DNA from: Candidatus Dadabacteria bacterium
GTDB lineage: Bacteria; Desulfobacterota_D; UBA1144; Nemesobacterales; Nemesobacteraceae
Length of the DNA: 64,000 nt
Direction of reading: 5' to 3'
Assembly: GCA_009837205.1 (NCBI GenBank)
Contig: VXTZ01000012.1
Span: 1 to 64,000, forward strand
How positions within the stretch are numbered: the stretch's first letter is position 1; the number at the start of each line of letters is the position of its first letter. The position numbers were made by a program, and so were the translations under genes. Shown piece after piece: positions 26,875 through 35,651 of this stretch. Under the pieces are notes generated by a model, which was not told the DNA's origin, did not search any database, and was given only the letters and a program-made list of their open reading frames with translations.

Positions 26875-26916
26875 AAAAAAAAGAGGAGGGATAACCATTA
26901 CGGTCTCCCTCCTCTT
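26875..26916 (-). terminator. Rho-independent terminator of the ADC-like gene pair
   Basis: A perfect 11-base-pair stem (arms 26881-26891 and 26906-26916, loop 14) is followed on the minus strand by a run of eight T. It lies about 50 bases after the end of the leftward ADC-like gene pair. Confidence 0.9.
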
Positions 26917-26963
26917 TCTTACTCATCAAGAACCGAGTGTCTTCAGACACCGGCCCTTCGCCA

Positions 26964-27935
26964 TTATCCCTGGCTATACTGCGGCAGCAGGAACCTGTGA
27001 CGCATCGTGTACTCAAACGGTGTCGAGTATACCACATGACCCATGTCATCGGCTCCTCTCTCTACCGTCCTCGTCCATATCGTCAACGCCGGCGGTATTA
27101 TCAGGTTGAACGTGAAGCTTATCAACCCTACTACCTCCGTTGCTGGTATCTGACCACCCATGTAGTCAAATGGTGTTCCTGACATGTACCACGAACGTAC
27201 ATCCTCTGTAACAGCCGTCCTTACGCTCTCCGGATTCAGCTGGAACCTATGTCCCGTCCCGAATCCCGGCGGAAGATCCGACGGCAGATACGTTACTTCA
27301 TGGATACTGTTCGCCACATCTGGCCTGGTTGTTATCCTGTAGTTCATTCTTCCCCAGTCGGTCTTGCCATAAAATGTAGGCCTGGCCGAAAGCGGACGGT
27401 CAGAATAACGTCCGTTCGCAGTGTGCAGTATATAGCCCCTGCGCTCCATCAAGTGGTTGAAATAGTTGTTGTTGGTACCATGCTCATACCCGGCGATGTA
27501 AGCAGCTTTCTTCGGAAATCCGAATGGCTCCTTACCGGCAAAGATCGGTGAGTCGTTCGACAGATACATGTACGGATAGTAACCCGCTTTGTATATGTGA
27601 CCGCTTCCGTCATCCACCGTTGCCGAGAACGTTACGCCCATCTCCATGTATGGACCTAACATCGTGTTCTTGTGTATTACGTACCAAAACTCTATTACAT
27701 CATCCTGAACCTCGATCGGTTCCGGTACTACCGCTTTCATAGCGCCGAGGTCAGCCCTTATAACATAGGCCATCCACCTGCTCTCCGTATACGTAAGCGG
27801 TATGATGTCGTAGTCGAACACTGGGTCCGCTACACCCTGACTGATTATGTGGATCCTGTCCCTGTCCAATGGTAATGGTGGAACTTCTCCCTCATCCAGC
27901 CAAGGATAACTGTACTCATTTGCATGTAATCCCAT
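26964..27935 (-). CDS. Acetoacetate decarboxylase family protein (ADC-like 1)
   Basis: 323 residues, longer than classic acetoacetate decarboxylases (about 245). The family core is visible: IEFWYVIHKNTMLGPYMEMG, KAGYYPYMYLSND, then EPFGFPKKAAYI with the Schiff-base lysine pair at residues 142-143. An extended C-terminus follows (IIPPALTIWTRT). ADC-superfamily enzymes decarboxylate beta-keto acids or carry out lyase and aldolase chemistry through this Lys. The substrate is unknown. It lies 32 bases downstream of a paralog with the same layout, sharing many identical blocks, so the pair probably arose by tandem duplication and may form a hetero-oligomer. Confidence 0.8.
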   Translation of the reverse strand: MGLHANEYSYPWLDEGEVPPLPLDRDRIHIISQGVADPVFDYDIIPLTYTESRWMAYVIRADLGAMKAVVPEPIEVQDDVIEFWYVIHKNTMLGPYMEMGVTFSATVDDGSGHIYKAGYYPYMYLSNDSPIFAGKEPFGFPKKAAYIAGYEHGTNNNYFNHLMERRGYILHTANGRYSDRPLSARPTFYGKTDWGRMNYRITTRPDVANSIHEVTYLPSDLPPGFGTGHRFQLNPESVRTAVTEDVRSWYMSGTPFDYMGGQIPATEVVGLISFTFNLIIPPALTIWTRTVERGADDMGHVVYSTPFEYTMRHRFLLPQYSQG

Positions 27936-27967
27936 TATGGTTTTACCTCCTTAAATCCTTATTTATC

Positions 27968-28948
27968 TTATGAACCCTGACTGATCGGGAACTGCTGCCT
28001 CAATCCATACTTGTATGGCGTGGCATATCCACGATAACTTGCCGGCCTCTCATATGTCTCCGTCCAAAGTACTACCGCTGGCGGTATTACAAGATCGAAC
28101 ACAAATGAAATCAATCCAGTTACTTCCTGAATCTTCAGCTCCGCTCCCATGTTGTCAAACGGAGTGGCCTGCATGAACCAGTTTATTGCGTCTCCGCTTG
28201 CTGTCCTGGTATGCTCCGGCTTTATCTTGAACCTGTGTCCCGTTATCATGCTGTCAAACGGAGGTGGCAACGCCGATGGCAGATATGTCAGCTGCCACTC
28301 CGAACTTGATACGTCCGGACGCGTTATAACCTTCATATTGAACTTACCCCAATCCGTCTTACCATAGAAGTACGGAGGCGTTACCTGCTTGTCATCAAAC
28401 TGACCTGTTGCGCTGTGCATCAGGTAACCGTTACGACTCATCGCAAATCCAAAGAAGTCAGTGCCCTTCTCTCCACCATGTACCGTACATCTGATGTAGG
28501 ACATCTTCTTTGGAAATCCAAGCACACGACCAGCGTCCACAGGCGCATCTCCCGTAAGATACATATACGGATAGTATCCTGCTCTCCACACGTTCCCGTC
28601 CGGGTCTGTGTATGTTGCCGATACCGTTACGCCAAACTCAAGATATGGACCTAACATCGTGTTCTTGTGATCCACATACCAAAACTCTACCAGGTCCGCA
28701 TTCTCGCCATCCCATACCTGCAGTGGGGGATTAGGGCACAGACGACTACGTGTTGCCTCGTCTACCCTTACTACGAATGCTGACCACCTGCTGTCCGTGT
28801 ATGTCAGCGGCAGCACGTCTATGTCCCACAGCGGATCCGACGGATTCGCTATGATCCATGACTTGATATCCCGCTCTATCGGAGGGGGCGGGACCTCTTT
28901 CGTCAACTCCCAGTACTTCGTTGGGACGTTTAAATGACTATGGCTCAT
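27968..28948 (-). CDS. Acetoacetate decarboxylase family protein (ADC-like 2)
   Basis: 326 residues from the ATG at 28948, which has a near-ideal AAGGAGG eight bases upstream; a longer in-frame start lacks one. It shares the blocks HKNTMLGPY, AGYYPYMYL, FYGKTDWG and TGHRF with the downstream gene. The catalytic lysine motif is GRVLGFPKKMSYI (GFPKK at residues 144-148). Residues before the lysines differ from the paralog (VLGF versus PFGF), which may mean different substrates. A TTGACA promoter and a small RHH-like gene lie upstream. Confidence 0.8.
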   Translation of the reverse strand: MSHSHLNVPTKYWELTKEVPPPPIERDIKSWIIANPSDPLWDIDVLPLTYTDSRWSAFVVRVDEATRSRLCPNPPLQVWDGENADLVEFWYVDHKNTMLGPYLEFGVTVSATYTDPDGNVWRAGYYPYMYLTGDAPVDAGRVLGFPKKMSYIRCTVHGGEKGTDFFGFAMSRNGYLMHSATGQFDDKQVTPPYFYGKTDWGKFNMKVITRPDVSSSEWQLTYLPSALPPPFDSMITGHRFKIKPEHTRTASGDAINWFMQATPFDNMGAELKIQEVTGLISFVFDLVIPPAVVLWTETYERPASYRGYATPYKYGLRQQFPISQGS

Positions 28949-29087
28949 ATTATAAGCCTCCTTCATTGTAGATTTGGGCCAAAACTCAACCACACATTCC
29001 AAACCTCTCCATACACCCACTCTCCCCTGTCGATAAAATGTTGGTAGTTCTGTTGGATGCGAATAGACGCAACCTCACCCGATTTAC

Positions 29088-29117
29088 ATTCAATCAAATC
29101 TTTACCCCTTTTGTCAA
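29088..29117 (-). promoter_or_regulatory. Candidate promoter of the ADC-like gene pair
   Basis: Minus-strand TTGACA (29117-29112), an 18-base spacer and TTGAAT (29093-29088). A short inverted repeat (GATTT, ten bases, AAATC) straddles the -10 and could be an operator. The predicted leader is about 130 bases long. Confidence 0.5.
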
Positions 29118-29221
29118 GTATTTTTTTATACCTAAAGCAGAGTTTTCGGTTTCTGCAGTAACAACCCGTAAACTCATGAATTTTACAAAATATTTGGGGC
29201 TAAAATCGTGAAGCGAAAGGG

Positions 29222-29602
29222 TTAAAACAGCCAGGGAGGGAGGTCTTTCAGGCCTCTCATCATCCTGATTCGAAGCTCATTTTCATCTGGAATGTCTTTT
29301 CTGTCGAATTTTACGTTCTTAAGACAGGCGAGCATCGCCCGCATAATGCTGTTTTTTGTTATTCTCTCCTTTTTGTTTTCCTTGGAACGGTTTTTCATTA
29401 TCTCTCTTTCGAGTTTCTGGAGAAATTCAAAGTCTTCACTGCTTATCCTTAACGTGAGTACGTCAAAGGTTTTGTATTTCGGCGGTGTTTCGGGCTGGGG
29501 GCTCGGTGCAGTGCCCGCAATACCGCTCTTGATACTTTTTTCCTCAGGCGGTCTTATCCAGATATTGGGGTTTACTCCCTCACTCGTCTTTTCATCCGGC
29601 AT
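29222..29602 (-). CDS. Small basic protein, possible ribbon-helix-helix DNA-binding protein
   Basis: 126 residues from an ATG with GGAGG seven bases upstream, so it is probably a real gene. The first 45 residues are Pro-rich and probably unstructured. The second half reads as a strand (FDVLTLRISSEDFEFL) followed by two charged helices (KLEREIMKNRSKENKK; ITKNSIMRAMLACLKNV), which matches the ribbon-helix-helix pattern of CopG/Arc-type regulators. It lies between the ADC-like pair and the divergent AmiS/UreI gene and could regulate either. This is an inference from shape and position; I do not recognise a named family. Confidence 0.6.
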   Translation of the reverse strand: MPDEKTSEGVNPNIWIRPPEEKSIKSGIAGTAPSPQPETPPKYKTFDVLTLRISSEDFEFLQKLEREIMKNRSKENKKERITKNSIMRAMLACLKNVKFDRKDIPDENELRIRMMRGLKDLPPWLF

Positions 29603-29918
29603 AGCATTCCTCCTTCTTTGTCAAAGATGATCTCTTGCAAGGTAATTATACCATAAAAACCCTAAGTTATGAACTTCATTATTTTAACTTTACCAGAATC
29701 CCAAAAGAAAAAATGTCCTCCAAGGCTCTACCAGTCTCCACTTGTCAGAGGACTTGCAAAGCTGGATTAGGACAACAAGGAATCGCCTCGGAAAGCCTGT
29801 CAATAAAAGCTAATCGCGTCATAGTAAGATAAGATAACCTGTCAGTTTTTAAGACACAAGAACGATTCTGAGGAGATAAACCGTCTCTAATGACCCTAAA
29901 CCAGCGAAAAATCAGGCC

Positions 29919-29955
29919 AACTTATGATGATAAGAAGTTATTGACTTCATAAGTT
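29919..29955. repeat. Nested palindrome, possible operator
   Basis: Perfect nine-base arms AACTTATGA (29919-29927) and TCATAAGTT (29947-29955) enclose a smaller inverted repeat GAAGT-TATTG-ACTTC. It ends 39 bases before the TTGACA of the downstream gene and has no T-run, so an operator is more likely than a terminator. Confidence 0.5.
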
Positions 29956-29994
29956 AATATCAAGTCCTGGAATTCCTCTTGGTCAAAATTATGC

Positions 29995-30024
29995 TTGACA
30001 TTGAGTGTCGATCTGTGATAGAAA
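29995..30024 (+). promoter_or_regulatory. Promoter of the AmiS/UreI-type gene
   Basis: TTGACA (29995-30000), an 18-base spacer and TAGAAA (30019-30024) preceded by an extended -10 TG. The predicted leader is about 60 bases and contains the AGGAGG ribosome-binding site at 30076-30081. Confidence 0.55.
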
Positions 30025-30091
30025 CTGTAATATGCCCCGATTTGTAGAGGGCTAGGAACGGTTATGATCTCATACAGGAGGTATGGTTAGT

Positions 30092-30616
30092 ATGGTTCCA
30101 ATAGAAGCTTTGTTAGGTTACGTGTTGCTGCTCGTAGGGTTTGTGTTCTTCGCGAACGGAATGACCCTTTTGGGTAAAACCGGAGCGAAGGAAGTGGGAG
30201 TGCTCAATCTGGGAGTCGGCGTGCTTATAGCGATTGCCGCCTGGAAACTGCACACCCTTGGTCTTACGGCGGCTACCGCGCTTGTATCGGTATTTGCATT
30301 GATATACCTGATAGTCTACGCGGTATTCGTACACGGACATGACGCGAAAGGGCTGGGAGTGTACTGTCTTTTCGCAACGGTGGTGTTTATATGGTACGGG
30401 GCTCATTTCCAGGCACTTGGGCTTGCGTATTTTGCGTACTTCTGCTGGGCATGGGCTTTGCTGGTGCTTCTCTGCTTCTTTGCGTTCTCGCAGGGTAAGG
30501 ATCTTGGCAAGCCGATAGCCTATCTGTTCATAATAGAGTCGATAGTGACCCTGTTGATACCGGGAATGCTTCTGCTTACAGAGAAGTGGAATCCTCTCGG
30601 TGGAGTACCAGGCTAA
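30092..30616 (+). CDS. AmiS/UreI-family urea or amide channel
   Basis: 174 residues, almost entirely six membrane helices. The second ATG (30092) is chosen because AGGAGG (30076-30081) is ten bases upstream; the ATG at 30083 is too close. The N-terminal half has the family blocks LLVGFVFFANGMTLLGKTGAKEVGVLNL (read in parts), and FIWYGAHFQALG and GKPIAYLFIIES follow. Family members are acid-gated urea channels or short-chain amide transporters. No urease or amidase gene is in the window. The neighbours are the divergent RHH-like gene and the ADC-like pair. Confidence 0.82.
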   Translation: MVPIEALLGYVLLLVGFVFFANGMTLLGKTGAKEVGVLNLGVGVLIAIAAWKLHTLGLTAATALVSVFALIYLIVYAVFVHGHDAKGLGVYCLFATVVFIWYGAHFQALGLAYFAYFCWAWALLVLLCFFAFSQGKDLGKPIAYLFIIESIVTLLIPGMLLLTEKWNPLGGVPG

Positions 30617-30641
30617 GGTTTATATTTTTAGCTGATTTACC

Positions 30642-30690
30642 AATAACGGGTAGAGGGAATCATAAGAATTTTCTCTGCCCGTTATTTTTT
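30642..30690 (+). terminator. Rho-independent terminator of the AmiS/UreI gene
   Basis: A long stem of AATAACGGG-type arms (30642-30657 with 30671-30686, one G-T pair) is followed by a T-rich tract to 30690. It lies 26 bases after the channel gene stop. Confidence 0.85.
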
Positions 30691-30787
30691 GTCTTTCCCT
30701 TCCTTCCTACGCCAGTCCCTTAAACAAAGCGGTTTGATATAATCCGCTTTATGATTGATAATAGAGTTTCCGGGACGGTGATCTGAA

Positions 30788-33727
30788 TTGTCTGAAAAAA
30801 TCCCTAGGTTTCTCAAAAACGGGTACTTGGCGCTTGCCTTGGGAACCATCATCGTCCTATCTTTTTTTCTTGTCGCCGAACCAGTCAGTCTTGACCGCAA
30901 ATACAACAGTCAGAGCATAAAAATTGCCGAAGACACCCTTAAGCACGTAAACAAGTTTTATCTGGACAAAAACAAGATCGACTATGCGAAAATGCTTGAA
31001 AAAGGGGTTTCCAGCCTTGAAACCTTCCTTGACGACGTGCTGGTGGAATTTCCACAAGACCGGGGCAATGTCTTCGCCGTTCACGTAAAGGAAAAGACAA
31101 AGAAATTCAAGGAAAAAGAGTCACCATCCCCAAACGACGTCACGAGCACTCTGGGCCAAGTCGTGTCTTTTGTCCTTTCTAACACAGGAACCGAAGACCG
31201 CACCGTCAAAAACATAGAATATTCCATATCGGACAGCATGCTGAAGGTTCTTGACCCCCACTCCGCAATGATCCCGCCGGATATCTACAAGGAGTTTCTC
31301 ATAGACACCGAAGGGAGTTTCGGAGGACTCGGAATAGTGGTCGGTATAAGAGATGGCCAGTTGACCGTCATATCTCCGATAGAAGGCACGCCGGCTTACA
31401 GGTCAGGGATAAAAACCAAAGATCGGATCGTGCAGATAGAAAACGAATCGACCATAAACATGCCTCTTCTCGAAGCCGTAGGGAAACTAAGAGGTAAGAA
31501 GGGGACCAGAGTAAACCTTCTTATCTCGAGAAAAAAATTTTCCAAGCCCAAGAAGTTTTCGATAGTAAGAGACACGATAAAGATAGAAAGCGTCGAAGGG
31601 TTTGACCTTGAAAACGATATTCTTTACCTGAGAATAAGAAATTTCCAGAAAAACACGTCCTCGGATCTAAAAAAAGAGGTGAGCAGCCGCTCTTACCCAA
31701 TTAACGGAATAATCCTCGATCTCAGAGGAAACCCCGGAGGTCTTCTTTCCGAGGCAGAGAAAGTAGCCGACCTCTTTCTCTCCTCGGGAACGATAATGAC
31801 AACTAAAGCAAGGGACTATGCTAAAACCTACAGAGCGACGACAAAGCAGCCTGAGTACAAGGGGAAAGTGATAGTGCTTGTGGACCAGGGAAGCGCAAGT
31901 GCGTCAGAAATAGTAGCCGGGGCGCTTAAAAACAACAAAAGAGCACTTGTGATAGGAAAAAGATCCTTCGGCAAGGGATCGGTCCAGAAGGTTTTCGAGT
32001 TCGAAGACGGCGCCGCTTTGAAACTCACAATAGCAAAGTATCTTACCCCGGGCAACATCTCCATCCAGGATAGCGGCATAACCCCCGACATTCTTCTTCA
32101 GGGATCAGTGATAACCGAAGATAAAGTCGTCTATAACCCTTTGCCCGAAAAAAGAGAAAACGGGGAAGAGGAGGCATATATGCCAATCCCCGAATTCACG
32201 GTCAAGTACATCGACGAGAGCCTGGCGCCCCAAGAAGAGGACGAGGATGAGATTCAGCCGGACGAATCGCTTACGAAAGCACAGAAACTTGAGAGACTGA
32301 AGAATGATTTTTACGTAAAACTTTCAAGAAGGATGCTCCTGGCAGAGACCAGGGAACAGATGTATGCAACAGCTACGGATTTTTCCAACGCCCAGCTTGA
32401 AGAAATCAGAAGACGGATTGAAAATACAGGAATCGACTGGTCTGCCGGGGAAACAAAAAAGCCTTCCGTATCGGTCCAAACGGTTCCCTCGAAAACAGCT
32501 TTCCGGGCCGGGGAAGAAAGTTTTCTTAAGATAAAGGTGACAAATTCCGGCCCTGACCCGATATACAGGCTCAGCGCTGTTACCGACTGTGAGAACCGCA
32601 TTTACAGCGATGGAGAGCTTCTGTTCGGGAAACTGCTCCCCGGGCAGAGCAAAATCTCAAGAGTCAAATTTTCCGTTCCCAAATGGGTCACCACCAGAGA
32701 GGACAGTATCAAGCTCATTTTCACGAGTTCCGGGAACAAAACCTTTACGGAAGAGAACCTGCTCGTAAAAACCGTGGCGGACAAGCGTCCCGTCTACTCC
32801 CATAACCACGAAGTAGTGGACGACGGGAGATTCGGAAGCAAAGGCAACGGGAACGGCCATGCGGAACTTGAGGAAACCATAGTACTCAACATAAAATTGA
32901 AAAACACCGGAGACGGAACATCTGAAAAGACGGTAGCGACTCTTAAGAATCTTTCGGGGGACGACGTGTTTCTTGAGAAAGGAAGAGTTGAGCTTGAAAA
33001 GTTCCGTCCAGGGGAAACCAGACTTGCGCCTTTTCGTTTCAGGCAGAGCGGGAAGGGTGGTGAAACGGAATTTGAGCTTCTCGTAATGGATGAGGACTTC
33101 CGGGAAATAAAAACACAGAGAATAATCCTGCCTGTCTCCGAGCAGGAAAGACCGTTTTTCGCCACTTCCGCAAAAACTGCCCTGTTCAAGGACTCAAGTT
33201 CCATACTTGGGGGAACTTTCCCTGCTGCCCCCGAAGTGGCTGTGGCACAGAAAAATTCCATGGTAAAAATTCTCGGTACTTCAGGGCGATGGATACGGGT
33301 TGAGGGGAAAAATTCTCTAGCAGGCTGGGTTGAAGAAAAAGCCATCAGGGTTGCTCGGGCAAGCTATGATGGTCCGTCCGGTGAAGCGTCGGATGAGAAC
33401 GGAATCGACGGCGCCGGGCAGGGGATTTCAGTTCTTGAAGAAACCTTTGAAGAACCTCCTTTCATCATGATTTCGGATTTCCCCATGTCCACGGAGGCTT
33501 CCAAGATAACAGTGGAAGGATCGGTCAGGGACACTGACCGCATAGAGAGCGTCTCGGTTTGGAAAAAAGACGACAAGGTAAAGCTTTTTACACCGGGGAA
33601 AAACAACGTTCCCCTGCTTTTTCCCTTAACTCTCGAAGAAGGAATGAATCTTTTCACCATAGTGGCCAAGGACGAAAAGGGTATGATATCCAAAAAAACC
33701 CTGGCCATAAGAAAAGATCTTTCCTGA
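30788..33727 (+). CDS. Large S41-family C-terminal processing protease with PDZ and SH3-like domains
   Basis: 979 residues, more than twice a typical CtpA. One N-terminal membrane anchor (LALALGTIIVLSFFLVAEPV) is followed by a helical domain. The PDZ domain covers about 175-250, with GSFGGLGIVVG at its start. The S41 catalytic core runs from about 260 to 440, with the nucleophile in QGSASASEIVAG (near residue 367) and the general-base Lys in GKRSFGKGSVQ (near 395). Two Ig-like repeats with VTNSGPDP and LKNTGDGTS patterns follow, then a bacterial SH3-type segment near 810-860 and a final beta domain. The layout resembles large myxobacterial-type S41 peptidases. The start is a TTG. Confidence 0.88.
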   Translation: MSEKIPRFLKNGYLALALGTIIVLSFFLVAEPVSLDRKYNSQSIKIAEDTLKHVNKFYLDKNKIDYAKMLEKGVSSLETFLDDVLVEFPQDRGNVFAVHVKEKTKKFKEKESPSPNDVTSTLGQVVSFVLSNTGTEDRTVKNIEYSISDSMLKVLDPHSAMIPPDIYKEFLIDTEGSFGGLGIVVGIRDGQLTVISPIEGTPAYRSGIKTKDRIVQIENESTINMPLLEAVGKLRGKKGTRVNLLISRKKFSKPKKFSIVRDTIKIESVEGFDLENDILYLRIRNFQKNTSSDLKKEVSSRSYPINGIILDLRGNPGGLLSEAEKVADLFLSSGTIMTTKARDYAKTYRATTKQPEYKGKVIVLVDQGSASASEIVAGALKNNKRALVIGKRSFGKGSVQKVFEFEDGAALKLTIAKYLTPGNISIQDSGITPDILLQGSVITEDKVVYNPLPEKRENGEEEAYMPIPEFTVKYIDESLAPQEEDEDEIQPDESLTKAQKLERLKNDFYVKLSRRMLLAETREQMYATATDFSNAQLEEIRRRIENTGIDWSAGETKKPSVSVQTVPSKTAFRAGEESFLKIKVTNSGPDPIYRLSAVTDCENRIYSDGELLFGKLLPGQSKISRVKFSVPKWVTTREDSIKLIFTSSGNKTFTEENLLVKTVADKRPVYSHNHEVVDDGRFGSKGNGNGHAELEETIVLNIKLKNTGDGTSEKTVATLKNLSGDDVFLEKGRVELEKFRPGETRLAPFRFRQSGKGGETEFELLVMDEDFREIKTQRIILPVSEQERPFFATSAKTALFKDSSSILGGTFPAAPEVAVAQKNSMVKILGTSGRWIRVEGKNSLAGWVEEKAIRVARASYDGPSGEASDENGIDGAGQGISVLEETFEEPPFIMISDFPMSTEASKITVEGSVRDTDRIESVSVWKKDDKVKLFTPGKNNVPLLFPLTLEEGMNLFTIVAKDEKGMISKKTLAIRKDLS

Positions 33728-33787
33728 ATTTAGGATATTTATCGCGCGCGCACCGAAGACTGCGGATGAAGTCCAGGGGGTGGAGTA

Positions 33788-34723
33788 ATGCTTAAGTTTC
33801 TCTCTTTTCGAATACTGACCGGAGCAGTCGTAATCCTCGTGGTCGCGAGCATAACCTTCTTTCTGCTCAGAGTACTTCCCGGGGGTCCTTTCGACTCCGA
33901 GAAAAGTATTCCCCCGAACATACTCGAGAACATTGAAAAGAAATATCACATGGATAAGCCGCTACACAAACAATACTTCATCTATATGGGAAACCTGGCC
34001 CGCGGCGACTTCGGACCTTCCTACAAATACGACGACAGACCGGTTACCGACATAATAAAGGAAACCCTGCCAGTCTCAATGGGGCTCGGATTGGTGTCCT
34101 TGGTGCTGGCGTTTTTCATGGGAACAGTGGTCGGAATGATTTCCTCACTGTTTCCAAGAAGCATCCACGACATTGTCTCCGTGCTGATCTCCACGTCACT
34201 GGTATCGGTCCCGAGCTTCGTCGTTGGGGCGGCACTCATATATTTTTTCTCCGTTAGATGGGGGATTCTGCCGGCCGCCCTCTGGGGAGAGCCAAAGCAC
34301 ATCGTCCTTCCGGCACTGACCCTGAGCTTGGCTCCGTTCGCATATATCTCAAGGCTTGTACGTTCCAACATGCTTGACGTGTCGGGCCAGTTTTTCGTAA
34401 GAACCGCCAGGGCAAAGGGACTTGGAAGAACGAAGATATTCACAAAGCATATACTGAGAAACGCGCTTGTACCGGTCGTAACGGTGCTAGGTCCTCTGAC
34501 CGCCTACCTAGTGACGGGGTCCTTTGTCGTCGAGCATATATTCGCGATACCGGGAATGGGAAGGTTTTTCGTTTTTGCCGTGGCAAACAGGGACTACTCC
34601 GTTGTACTCGGAATAACGATCGTCTACGCGCTTCTGCTCGTAATAGCAAACCTTATTGTCGACCTTCTCTATGCCATACTTGATCCGAGAATAGAGCTTA
34701 GAAAGCAGGAACCGATCGCCTGA
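33788..34723 (+). CDS. Oligopeptide/dipeptide ABC transporter permease (OppB/DppB type), orphan
   Basis: 311 residues with six membrane helices and the OppB start pattern FRILTGAVVILVVASITFFLLRVLPGGPF (read in parts). The EAA loop, which contacts the ATPase, reads FVRTARAKGLGRTKIFTKHILRNAL (also in parts). A GGGGTGGAG site precedes the ATG. The system normally also needs OppC, two ATPases and a binding protein; none is adjacent. It may work with a partner set elsewhere in the genome. Confidence 0.88.
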   Translation: MLKFLSFRILTGAVVILVVASITFFLLRVLPGGPFDSEKSIPPNILENIEKKYHMDKPLHKQYFIYMGNLARGDFGPSYKYDDRPVTDIIKETLPVSMGLGLVSLVLAFFMGTVVGMISSLFPRSIHDIVSVLISTSLVSVPSFVVGAALIYFFSVRWGILPAALWGEPKHIVLPALTLSLAPFAYISRLVRSNMLDVSGQFFVRTARAKGLGRTKIFTKHILRNALVPVVTVLGPLTAYLVTGSFVVEHIFAIPGMGRFFVFAVANRDYSVVLGITIVYALLLVIANLIVDLLYAILDPRIELRKQEPIA

Positions 34724-34745
34724 CAGCGGGCAAAGACAGACGAGA

Positions 34746-35483
34746 ATGAAGAACGTAAAGATAATTATCGAATATGACGGCACGGACTACCACGGCTGGC
34801 AATGCCAAGCGAATCTTCCCACTGTGCAGAAGACTATAGAGGACGCAATCCGGAAGATCACCAGAGAAAATGTTAAGATAACGGGTTCGGGAAGAACGGA
34901 TGCGGGAGTGCACGCCATTGGCCAAGTGGCGAATTTCTCCATCGAAACGCAGATGGATCCCGAGACCCTACAAAAAGCGCTTAATTCCACACTCCCCCGG
35001 GACATATCAATCATCAAGACCCAAGAGGTCCCAGACAGCTTTCACGCACAGTTCAGCTCCCGGAGCAAGGTATACGAATACAGGATTTTCAACAGGCCGC
35101 ATCCCCCCGCACTTCAGAGAAACAGAGTGTGGCACATCCAAGAGAAACTTGATACAAAAAAGATGAGAGAAGCCGCCGCATATCTTGAGGGGACGCATGA
35201 TTTCTCCGTTTTCGCCACGGCCGACATAACGGTGAAAACCACCGTACGCACAGTAAAACGGGTTCACGTCAGAAAAACCCGCGAAAGAATAATCCTGGTT
35301 GAAATAGAAGCGGACGGGTTTCTGAAAAGAATGGTGAGAATGATAACCGGGACCCTCGTGGAAACTGGAAAGGGAAAACTCACCCCGGAGGGACTCGGAC
35401 GGATACTTGCCGAGGGACAGAAGACAAAAAATGTCTTCACCGCTCCCCCTCAGGGACTTTTTCTCAAAAAAGTCGTCTACTGA
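34746..35483 (+). CDS. truA: tRNA pseudouridine(38-40) synthase TruA
   Basis: 245 residues, normal length. The catalytic Asp is in SGRTDAGVHAIGQV near residue 47, and YDGTDYHGWQCQ and HDFSVFATAD are further family blocks. It makes pseudouridine at positions 38-40 of the tRNA anticodon arm. It follows the OppB-type gene after 22 bases and probably shares its transcript. Confidence 0.95.
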   Translation: MKNVKIIIEYDGTDYHGWQCQANLPTVQKTIEDAIRKITRENVKITGSGRTDAGVHAIGQVANFSIETQMDPETLQKALNSTLPRDISIIKTQEVPDSFHAQFSSRSKVYEYRIFNRPHPPALQRNRVWHIQEKLDTKKMREAAAYLEGTHDFSVFATADITVKTTVRTVKRVHVRKTRERIILVEIEADGFLKRMVRMITGTLVETGKGKLTPEGLGRILAEGQKTKNVFTAPPQGLFLKKVVY

Positions 35484-35651
35484 ACCTGTGACAAAGCAGT
35501 TTCGTCGATTACGCTCCAGGGGTACAGTTTTTGCCTTGCAGTTTTTTCTTCGGTTGATTTTTGTTTCCGAGACTTTCATGTATTCTGCTTGACAATCAGA
35601 TTTCGGACATGATGTGAGATTCATGACAGTCCTTGTTCAAGCAAACGCACA

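Larger units (their letters stand above)
29603..30091. other. 489-base intergenic region upstream of the AmiS/UreI gene
   Basis: No convincing gene lies here. It contains the upstream region of the leftward RHH-like gene, a nested palindrome at 29919-29955 and the promoter of the AmiS/UreI gene. A six-base inverted repeat (GTCCTC/GAGGAC, about 29714-29752) is also present, with unknown meaning. The region is A+T-richer than its neighbours. Confidence 0.5.

Noticed and set aside
29635-29832. 65-residue open frame in the gap before the AmiS/UreI gene
   Set aside because: It has no ribosome-binding site, no recognised domain, and lies in an A+T-rich intergenic region.
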